Shown: one piece after another, positions 4,971 through 10,015 of the stretch | Position numbering within the stretch: the stretch's first letter is position 1 | How the letters are laid out: each line of letters begins with the position of its first letter | The notes under the pieces: model-generated | Seen by the model: the letters and a program-made list of their open reading frames with translations, nothing else | What the model was told of the DNA's origin: nothing | Databases searched by the model: none | Made by a program: the position numbers and the translations under genes | Assembly (NCBI GenBank): GCA_017452335.1 | Contig: JAFTMP010000230.1 | Span: 1 to 10,015 of the forward strand | Source of the DNA: Clostridia bacterium | GTDB lineage: Bacteria > Bacillota > Clostridia > Oscillospirales > CAG-272 | Direction of reading: 5' to 3' | DNA length: 10,015 bases

Positions 4971-6251
4971 ATGGATAAAAAATATCTGATAAACATTTGT
5001 ATATACGTGCTCTCGGGGCTGATCGCCCTGTTGCTCATCGGGTACGTGGTCTTCCACCTCTCGGGATCGGGGGAGGATGCCCTGTCCACCGCCATTGCCC
5101 GCCGTATCACGGCAGGGCAGACGGTGCACGCCAAGGGCTATCTCTTTCTTGACGAAAGTCCCCTGTTTACCGAGGAGCCGGGCGCCAACGTATACTGCTG
5201 TACGACAAAGAAAGAGGGAGAGAAGGAGATCCTAAAGGCTTTGGCAGAGGGCGAAAACGTGATCAAGGGTGCTTTGGTGGGCAATGTCTACAATGACCCC
5301 GAGGATCTTTTGCCCATGATCCGCAGGTACGATGAGATCATTTATCTGCTGGAAAAAGGAAATCAAAAAGAAACGCTGGATGTGATCGAGCTGCGCTTAA
5401 GGGAGCTCTCCAAAATCCTTCGGGAAAATAACCGCACGGGCAATCTCTCCAATGCCACCCAGACCGAGCAGCTGCTGGTTCTGCTGCAACAACGGCAGGT
5501 GGCAACGGGGGCGCAGAAAGGGTACGATCAAGAGATCGCCCAACTAAAAGAACTGCGCGCACAGCTTCTTTCGCGCCTTGGAAGTGCACAAAAGAAGATC
5601 TACACCCCCTACGCCGGCAATTTCTATGCACAAACCGACGGCTACGAAACCATCTTTAGCAGAGAAGCGGCGGAAAACCTGGATATCGAAGGATTTTTGG
5701 AGCTGACCCAAAGGGAGCCTGTTTCCGTTGAGGGAAAAAATATCATCGGAAAGATCAGAGAAAGCGCCGTTTGGTACACCGCCCTTTACACCGACAACGC
5801 CTCCGCCATGGATCTGCGGGAAGGGCAGGTCTATTCCCTGCAGTTTCAAGACAAGGGCAGCTTTGACATGACTCTTTATCGGGTGACCGTTTCCCCCGAG
5901 CGCGACGGCACACTGCTGATCTTCCGCTCGGACAGCGTCACCCCCGCAGGACTGCTCTCCCGCACCGAGACGGTATCCTTTGAGATCAACCGGGTGCAGG
6001 GGCTCATGGTGCCCACCGGTGCCGTGCGCTACCTGTGGGATGAATCCATGGGCAGAAGCTTTCCCGGCGTCTACGTGAGCAAGGGCAACAAGCTGGTATT
6101 TAAGCGCATTGAGATCCTTGCGGGAAGCGATCAAGGATACTATGTGGTCAAGGAATTCGATGCCGCCGATCGAAACGCCAAATGGTATCTTGCCTTAAAC
6201 GACGTGATCGTCACCTCGGGTAAGGATCTGAAGGAAGGCTACCGCTTGTAA
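4971..6251 (+). CDS. HlyD-like membrane-anchored protein
   Basis: The 426-residue protein begins with a short cytoplasmic stretch and one strong membrane helix (about 7-30). A predicted extracytoplasmic part follows: a lipoyl/barrel-like piece with TAGQTVHAKGYLFLDE (47-62), a helical and probably coiled-coil region (about 110-210) rich in Leu, Glu, Gln and Lys, and a C-terminal beta-rich part. That part contains RVQGLMVPTGAVR (341-353), VFKRIEILAG (376-385) and DVIVTSGKDLKEGYRL (411-426), which resemble the end of HlyD/periplasmic-adaptor proteins. No transporter or outer-membrane partner is nearby, and a Gram-positive would need no periplasmic adaptor, so an export role is doubtful. I start at the ATG at 4971 (AGAGAG at 4955-4960; GGAG at 4964-4967); an in-frame TTG at 4962 is possible. 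It ends 24 bases before yggS, so a link with the division cluster is inferred from position. Confidence 0.75.
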   Translation: MDKKYLINICIYVLSGLIALLLIGYVVFHLSGSGEDALSTAIARRITAGQTVHAKGYLFLDESPLFTEEPGANVYCCTTKKEGEKEILKALAEGENVIKGALVGNVYNDPEDLLPMIRRYDEIIYLLEKGNQKETLDVIELRLRELSKILRENNRTGNLSNATQTEQLLVLLQQRQVATGAQKGYDQEIAQLKELRAQLLSRLGSAQKKIYTPYAGNFYAQTDGYETIFSREAAENLDIEGFLELTQREPVSVEGKNIIGKIRESAVWYTALYTDNASAMDLREGQVYSLQFQDKGSFDMTLYRVTVSPERDGTLLIFRSDSVTPAGLLSRTETVSFEINRVQGLMVPTGAVRYLWDESMGRSFPGVYVSKGNKLVFKRIEILAGSDQGYYVVKEFDAADRNAKWYLALNDVIVTSGKDLKEGYRL

Positions 6252-6275
6252 CCGTGATAAACGGAGGTTTATAAC

Positions 6276-7061
6276 ATGAACGAAGCATTTAAGGAAGAAC
6301 AAGAGGAACAATATTTAAAGGATTTGCACACACAGTTTGAGCGTGTGCACCGGCAGATCAAGGACGCCTGCAAGCTGGCGGGAAGAGCAGATGAACCCAT
6401 CCTTCTTGCCGCTACCAAAACGGTGAGTGCCCCTCACATCAACTATGCCATAAAGCATCTGGGGCTTTCTTACATCGGGGAAAACAAGGTGCAGGAGCTG
6501 CTTGAAAAATATCCGGAGCTTGATAAGAGCGCCCACATCCATTTCATCGGCAGACTGCAGAGAAACAAGGTGAAATACATCATTGACAAGGTGGAGATGA
6601 TCCATTCGGTGGACAGCCTCCCCCTTGCCCTTGAAATTCAAAAGCAGGCTGAAAAAAAGGACGTGCACATGGACGTGCTTTTGCAGGTGAACACCGGAAA
6701 AGAAGCGCAAAAGGGCGGCTTTTTACCCGAAGAGCTGGAGGGGGCACTGAGCACCATCGGTTCCCTTTCAAGGGTGCACGTGCGCGGACTGATGGCAGTG
6801 GCGCCGATTTGCGAAAAAAAGTCCGATTATTTGCATTATTTTCAAGAAACTTATCAAAATTTTATTGACTTTTCGCAAAAAAAACTGCATAATATAAGCA
6901 TGGATATTTTGTCCATGGGCATGTCTGACAGCTACGTGGAAGCAATTGCGTGCGGGTCCACCATGATCAGAGTGGGCTCCGCGCTGTTCGGTAAAAGAAC
7001 ATATCAAATAACGAATAATCAAGAAGAAAAAAAGGAGTATACAGATGAGCATTTGGGATAA
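6276..7061 (+). CDS. yggS: YggS/YlmE (PROSC/PLPBP) family pyridoxal phosphate homeostasis protein
   Basis: This family has an alanine racemase-like barrel that binds PLP without a known enzymatic reaction and keeps PLP and amino-acid pools balanced. The 261-residue sequence shows LLAATKTVS (43-51) with the PLP lysine at Lys48, then YIGENKVQELLEKY, HFIGRLQRNKVKYI, IHSVDSL, LLQVNTGKEAQKGGF, VRGLMAVAP and the PLP phosphate-binding segment LSMGMSDSYVEAI...TMIRVGSALFG. The N-terminus is acidic and about a dozen residues longer than common. GGAGG (6263-6267) lies 8 bases before the ATG. The 3' end overlaps sepF by 17 bases, which suggests coupled translation. A stretch at 6841-6900 is much richer in A and T than the rest of the gene and contains a likely internal promoter. 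Confidence 0.96.
   Translation: MNEAFKEEQEEQYLKDLHTQFERVHRQIKDACKLAGRADEPILLAATKTVSAPHINYAIKHLGLSYIGENKVQELLEKYPELDKSAHIHFIGRLQRNKVKYIIDKVEMIHSVDSLPLALEIQKQAEKKDVHMDVLLQVNTGKEAQKGGFLPEELEGALSTIGSLSRVHVRGLMAVAPICEKKSDYLHYFQETYQNFIDFSQKKLHNISMDILSMGMSDSYVEAIACGSTMIRVGSALFGKRTYQITNNQEEKKEYTDEHLG
6865..6893 (+). promoter_or_regulatory. Candidate internal promoter inside yggS, reading toward sepF
   Basis: TTGACT (6865-6870) and CATAAT (6888-6893) are 17 bases apart, each matching the sigma-A consensus at five of six positions. They sit in a strikingly AT-rich 60-base patch of an otherwise GC-balanced gene. Transcription would start near 6900, about 145 bases before the sepF start. Confidence 0.5.
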
Positions 7062-7482
7062 GATCAAAAAGAATGAATTTGAAGATGAAGAAGAGCTGGC
7101 AGGGGAGGAAGCCATTGCAGATCCCGCGCCCGTAAAGAGCGCCCCTTCCGCAGGTCACACAAAGACCTCCGCAGGCAGTGCAAACGCACTGGAATTAAAG
7201 GTGGTTCGTCCCGAGACCTTTGAGTCCGCCCCCGCCATCGCAGACCATTTAATCAACCGTTGCACCGTAGTCCTCAACTTAGAGGCAACCAACAAGGAGA
7301 CCGCCAAGAGACTGATCGACTTCCTCTCGGGCGTGGCATACTCTATTGACGGGTCCGTCAGACGCGTGGCAACCAACACCTTCGTCATCACCCCCAGCAA
7401 CGTGGGCATTTCCGGCGAAGCATTAAGCGATGCCCCCAAGAGCCCCTTAAAGAAGGCTGCAGACGAGGATATCTTCGGCTAA
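7045..7482 (+). CDS. sepF: Cell division protein SepF
   Basis: SepF binds the FtsZ C-terminal tail, tethers it to the membrane and organises filaments at the septum. The 145-residue protein starts with MSIWDKIKK, matching the amphipathic membrane-anchoring helix of the family. An acidic and then Ala/Ser/Pro-rich linker (about 12-50) follows. The SepF core comes next: LKVVRPETFESAPAIADHL, RCTVVLNLEATNKETAKR, LIDFLSGVAYSIDGSVRRV and TFVITPSNVGISGE (about 51-125). A short tail ends in DEDIFG. AAAGGAG (7031-7037) lies 7 bases before the ATG. The start lies inside the end of yggS, as often seen for this pair. ftsZ is not in the window. Confidence 0.97.
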   Translation: MSIWDKIKKNEFEDEEELAGEEAIADPAPVKSAPSAGHTKTSAGSANALELKVVRPETFESAPAIADHLINRCTVVLNLEATNKETAKRLIDFLSGVAYSIDGSVRRVATNTFVITPSNVGISGEALSDAPKSPLKKAADEDIFG

Positions 7483-7508
7483 GTCCTTCGCAATCGGTTA
7501 TAACGTAA

Positions 7509-7567
7509 AAAGAACCGCCTTTCCCCCAAAAAAGGAAGGGCAGGTTCTTTGCGCCCGTTTTGCGGGC
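7509..7567 (+). promoter_or_regulatory. Two tandem hairpins between sepF and yggT
   Basis: The first hairpin pairs 7509-7524 with 7534-7550 (AAAGAACC outer stem, one bulged A, 16 pairs with one G.T). The second pairs GCCCG (7553-7557) with CGGGC (7563-7567) around TTTTG. Neither is followed by a clean T tract, so they look more like a processing site, stabiliser or leaky attenuator than a full terminator. This fits continued expression of yggT to divIVA. Confidence 0.6.
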
Positions 7568-7584
7568 ATGGGAGAAATATAAAT

Positions 7585-7859
7585 TTGGAAACACTTGATT
7601 TTGTATTATCGGGCACGGTGATCCTTTTTTGCATCATGGGGTGATCGTGCTGACGATCCGTTCGTTGCTGTCCTTTATCAATCCGGATGCCGACGGCGCT
7701 TTTTTCAATTTTATATTCAATCTGAGCGACTTTCTCACCGCCCCCGCCCGCGTTCTGCTTGACAAAACAGGATGGTTTGCGGGATTGCCCATTGACATGG
7801 CACATCTCTTCACCGTGGTGCTCCTCTGGCTGATCTTAACGCTCTTCTCTGCCTTCTGA
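7585..7859 (+). CDS. yggT: YggT/YlmG family membrane protein, apparent one-base frameshift near 7638-7641
   Basis: The body of the protein (from about 7641) reads VIVLTIRSLLSFINPDADG...FLTAPARVLLDKTGWF...FTVVLLWLILTLF, a good match to YggT proteins: RSLLSF after the first helix, a LxxPxR-type motif, and a second hydrophobic helix. In that frame there is no hydrophobic start and no good ribosome site. The other frame supplies both: GGGAG (7570-7574), a TTG at 7585 and LETLDFVLSGTVILFCIMG, then a TGA at 7642-7644. Joining the frames at the GGGG run (7638-7641) gives a 91-residue two-helix protein of normal family size. One missing G, or a -1 shift, would explain it. It could be a real mutation, a sequencing error or recoding. 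YggT proteins are small membrane proteins of poorly defined function in the division cluster. The TGA stop overlaps the ylmH ATG by one base. Confidence 0.75.
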
Positions 7860-8614
7860 TGGAAAAGGGAAAGCGTGCACAGGATCTGTGGCAGATCTGC
7901 GAAAAGAGAGGCTTTGCGGCAGGAGAGTTTTTAACCCCCGAGGAACGCAAGGATTATGAAGGAGCATTCAGAGCGCTGAAAAAGGAGCGCTCTCTGCTCT
8001 ATTTCTTCACGGGAGGCGTGCATGGTGCCGCGCGCACCCTGCCCGTTGTGCTCTGCCCCGATTACGAGGGCTGTGCTCCCGAGGATTTTGCAGAGATCAC
8101 CCCCCTTTACATCACCTTGACCGATGGCAGTGTGCCCGAGCACCGTGCGGTGCTGGGGTCGCTGATGGCGTTGGGACTCAAGCGCTCGGTGATCGGGGAG
8201 ATCTTCAAATATGAAAAGGGCTGTGTGGTGATGCTCAAGGAACAGATCGTACCCTATGTTTGTACGGAGTTAACAAGGATCGGCAGAGCCGCCGTACAAA
8301 TTCAAAAGGACTTTTCCCTTCCGACAGACTTCCTCTTGGTCTATGAAAAGGAAGAGCTGCATCATTCCGTTTCCTCCCTGCGGCTGGACTGCATCGTTTC
8401 GGCACTGACCAAGGTGGGCAGAGAGCAGGCGGCAGACTATATCAAAAAGGGGTTTGCAAACGTAAACTTTGAAGAGGTCACCCGCCCCGACAAAAAGCTT
8501 CTGCCGGGCGATACCCTATCCCTGCGGGGCTTTGGACGCTACGTTCTCTCAGAGGAAGAACCGAAGCAAACAAAAAGCGGGAGACTGCACTTGATCGTGT
8601 TTAAATATAAGTGA
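7859..8614 (+). CDS. ylmH: YlmH family S4-domain RNA-binding protein
   Basis: The 251-residue protein matches YlmH of Gram-positive division clusters, a family with RNA binding and a reported link to ribosome rescue. HRAVLGSLMALGLKRSVIGEIF (95-116) is the characteristic middle motif. The C-terminal S4 domain runs from about 174 to 230, with SLRLDCIVSALTKVGREQA (173-191), DYIKKGFANVNFEEV and LLPGDTLSLRGFGRYVL (214-230). The ATG overlaps the yggT stop as TGATG, so translation is probably coupled. The only purines upstream are inside yggT. It is followed by a 213-base gap that holds the third hairpin repeat and precedes divIVA. Confidence 0.95.
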   Translation: MEKGKRAQDLWQICEKRGFAAGEFLTPEERKDYEGAFRALKKERSLLYFFTGGVHGAARTLPVVLCPDYEGCAPEDFAEITPLYITLTDGSVPEHRAVLGSLMALGLKRSVIGEIFKYEKGCVVMLKEQIVPYVCTELTRIGRAAVQIQKDFSLPTDFLLVYEKEELHHSVSSLRLDCIVSALTKVGREQAADYIKKGFANVNFEEVTRPDKKLLPGDTLSLRGFGRYVLSEEEPKQTKSGRLHLIVFKYK

Positions 8615-8675
8615 ATTTCAAGACAGAAAACTCATTTATGCATACGGAGTTTTGCGGAATTTGTTATGTATTTTC

Positions 8676-8797
8676 CACGCCAAACGACAGTTTGGCGCAT
8701 CAAAATTTTTTGAAAATCCAAAAAACTTTTTTAAAAAAGTTTTTTGGCGGTTTCCCAAGGCAGCGCCTTGGGCGGGGCATTGGGGCAGAGCCCCAAT
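8676..8797 (+). repeat. Hairpin-rich intergenic repeat, unit 3, upstream of divIVA
   Basis: Hairpin A is CGCCAAAC-GACA-GTTTGGCG (8678-8685 with 8690-8697). The linker CATCAAAATTTTTTGA follows. Hairpin B is a perfect 15-bp self-complementary palindrome (8718-8732 with 8733-8747). Hairpin C is CCCAAGGC-AGC-GCCTTGGG (8754-8761 with 8765-8772). Hairpin D is ATTGGGGC-AGA-GCCCCAAT (8779-8786 with 8790-8797). The order and spacing match unit 2, and hairpin A matches unit 1. Open frames through this element (for example a 62-codon one from 8611) are the repeat translated and should not be annotated. Confidence 0.82.
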
Positions 8798-8827
8798 AAA
8801 ATTAAACTTAAGAAAAGAGGTGTTTCG

Positions 8828-9595
8828 GTGCTTTCCCCAAGCGAGCTGAAAAAAAGACAGTTTGCCCGTGCGCTTCGCGGCTATTCCACAAGCGAGGTTG
8901 ACGAGCACCTGAATTTCGTCCTTGAAAAATATACAGAGCTGTACCAGCGCAACGATGACCTTGAAAAGGAGCTGGCTCGTTTGCAGGCGGAATATGACCG
9001 TCTGAAAGCAAACGAAGACGCCATCAGACGCGCCATGGTCAACGCACAGCGGGAAGAACGCAAGATCATTGACGAGGCAAACGACCGCGCGTCGCTGATA
9101 TTGCGCACCGCAAAATTAAATACCGACCGCATGCTCTCGGAGTTTAAAGCCAAGATCCGAGAAGAGCGGGTGACGCTTCATAAGCTCAGACGCGCCGTGC
9201 GGGAGTTTAAGGAAAACTCTCTAAAGCAGTATCAACTGCACTTGGAGTTCTTGCATCAGATCTCCCCCGAGCTTGCCGTTTCCGACCCTGCCCTTGAAAT
9301 GACCGAGGACGACTACGCCAACTCGCTGCTGGAGCAGATGAAGCTGGATATTGAAAGCGGCAGAGTGATCGGAGAGGAGCAGGAGGAGCAAAGTGCCTCT
9401 GCCCCCAAGAGAGGAAAGAAGGCGGATTTTCCCGAGGATGCCAAGATGCGCACCGCCATTTTTGAATCGGTGAAGCGCAGTCCCAAAAAGGTGCCCGACA
9501 GCGACACCAAGGAAATTCCCAAACAGAAAAAGCGCGCCGACAGCGCCCCCAGCGGTGATACCAGAGAAATTCCCCCCGTGGGGAAGAGGAACTGA
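8828..9595 (+). CDS. divIVA: DivIVA domain-containing protein
   Basis: DivIVA proteins bind curved membrane at poles and septa and recruit partners. The conserved N-terminal domain is seen in VLSPSELKKRQFARALRGYSTSEVDEHLNFVLEKY: LSPSEL, F-x-x-x-L-RGY and the S-E-V-D-x-H-L pattern correspond to the family's LTPLDI...FRGYDEDEVNEFL. A long coiled coil (about 30-165) and a basic, Ser/Pro-rich tail follow. I choose the GTG at 8828, which makes 255 residues: AAGAGG (8815-8820) lies 7 bases upstream and the family start aligns there. The longer frame from 8744 begins inside the hairpin repeat and its extra 28 residues are repeat translation. The tail holds two copies of DT(K/R)EIP about 20 residues apart. 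It sits between ylmH and ileS as in many Gram-positives. Confidence 0.93.
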   Translation: MLSPSELKKRQFARALRGYSTSEVDEHLNFVLEKYTELYQRNDDLEKELARLQAEYDRLKANEDAIRRAMVNAQREERKIIDEANDRASLILRTAKLNTDRMLSEFKAKIREERVTLHKLRRAVREFKENSLKQYQLHLEFLHQISPELAVSDPALEMTEDDYANSLLEQMKLDIESGRVIGEEQEEQSASAPKRGKKADFPEDAKMRTAIFESVKRSPKKVPDSDTKEIPKQKKRADSAPSGDTREIPPVGKRN

Positions 9596-9634
9596 ACTAC
9601 GAAAAAAACGGTCTTCAAACCGCAGATATATACA

Positions 9635-9676
9635 CGGCGTGCACCCTGCGAGCGCACCGCCGAGCTTTACTTTTTT
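9635..9676 (+). terminator. Possible terminator/attenuator between divIVA and ileS
   Basis: CGGCGTGC (9635-9642) pairs with GCACCGCCG (9654-9662) with one bulged C. A run of six T follows at 9671-9676, about 8 bases past the stem, so the T tract is not ideally placed. CGCAG (9621-9625) can alternatively pair with CTGCG (9646-9650), in the loop of this stem. It may end divIVA transcripts or attenuate ileS. The consensus pieces of a T-box are not present. Confidence 0.35.
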
Positions 9677-9713
9677 ACCTATTTACTTATACTGAAATTA
9701 AAGGAGTATCATA

Positions 9714-10015
9714 ATGGCTAAGGACTATACAAGCACACTGAATTTACCCAAAACCGACTTTCAGATGCGTGCAAGCCTCCCGCAGCGGGAGCCCGAAATG
9801 TTAAAGACCTTTGAAAAGAAGGATCTTTACAAAAATATGTTAAAAAAGAGAGAAGGAAAGCCCACCTTCGTGTTGCACGACGGCCCTCCCTTCTCCAACG
9901 GCTACATCCACATGGGTCATGCCTTAAACAAAACCTTAAAGGACTTTATCGTGCGCTCCCACGCCATGATGGGCTATTATGCCCCCTATGTTCCCGGCTG
10001 GGATAACCACGGTCT
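9714..10015 (+). CDS. ileS: Isoleucyl-tRNA synthetase (partial, 3' end outside window)
   Basis: The first 100 codons are present. AAGGAG (9701-9706) lies 7 bases before the ATG. MAKDYTSTLNLPKTDFQMRA and LPQREPEML (22-30) fit the N-terminus of bacterial IleS. The class I catalytic signature follows as HDGPPFSNGYIHMGHALNK (55-73), with HMGH (66-69) as the HIGH motif. Then come TLKDFIVR and a PYVPGWDNHG segment, the family's YVPGWDxHGLP. The enzyme charges tRNA(Ile) and edits valine. Its place after divIVA is the classical Gram-positive arrangement. Confidence 0.96.
   Translation, partial: MAKDYTSTLNLPKTDFQMRASLPQREPEMLKTFEKKDLYKNMLKKREGKPTFVLHDGPPFSNGYIHMGHALNKTLKDFIVRSHAMMGYYAPYVPGWDNHG

Noticed and set aside
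8611..8799. Small open frame after ylmH, and a related one on the minus strand at 481-753
   Set aside because: Both contain the same TPNDSLAH peptide because they are translations of the intergenic repeat, not genes.
8744..8827. Longer N-terminus for divIVA
   Set aside because: The extra 28 residues come from the hairpin repeat. The family start and AAGAGG site support the GTG at 8828.
9602..9622. Minus-strand terminator (CGGT/ACCG stem followed by T7)
   Set aside because: The stem is only four pairs and no minus-strand gene ends here.
9596..9713. T-box riboswitch before ileS
   Set aside because: The spacer is too short and the conserved T-box sequence and antiterminator are not seen.

Overview
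The window looks like a chromosomal segment of a Gram-positive anaerobe, most likely a gut-type member of class Clostridia (Bacillota). The reasons are the conserved order yggS-sepF-yggT-ylmH-divIVA-ileS, typical of Gram-positive division clusters; a MazF toxin closely resembling Bacillus EndoA; strong AGGAGG-like ribosome binding sites; and intergenic hairpin-rich repeats with GGGGCAGAGCCCC cores. No species can be named from sequence alone.

Left part (1-2476). The window opens inside the C-terminal PhoU-like region of a probable Na/phosphate cotransporter, closed by a clear intrinsic terminator. A gene-free stretch (about 600-890) carries two units of an intergenic hairpin repeat placed head to head. 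Two leftward genes follow: mazF, whose stop almost touches the repeat and which has no visible mazE antitoxin, and a dihydrodipicolinate synthase (DapA)-family protein whose usual active-site motifs are altered or missing. Between them lies a small region with two 21-bp direct repeats and a 12-bp palindrome.

Right part (2567-10015). A good sigma-A-type promoter (TTGCAT-17-TATAAT) starts a long rightward block: a structured 5' leader, queA, miaA, a HlyD-like membrane-anchored protein, yggS, sepF, yggT, ylmH, divIVA and the start of ileS. The first two genes act in tRNA anticodon-loop modification. sepF and divIVA belong to cell division and polar growth; yggT and ylmH are their usual partners, and yggS is a PLP-homeostasis protein. 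ileS charges tRNA(Ile). Spacing is tight: yggS and sepF overlap by 17 bases, and yggT and ylmH overlap by one base in TGATG. The block is still punctuated by possible control points: a 112-base register-exact inverted array of heptamers between queA and miaA, an internal promoter inside yggS, two hairpins between sepF and yggT, a third hairpin-repeat unit before divIVA, and an attenuator-like leader before ileS.

The most notable observations are the inverted heptamer array, the queA leader with two mutually exclusive pairings near the ribosome binding site, the DapA homologue with displaced or lost catalytic residues, the three-copy hairpin repeat, and an apparent one-base frameshift in yggT.
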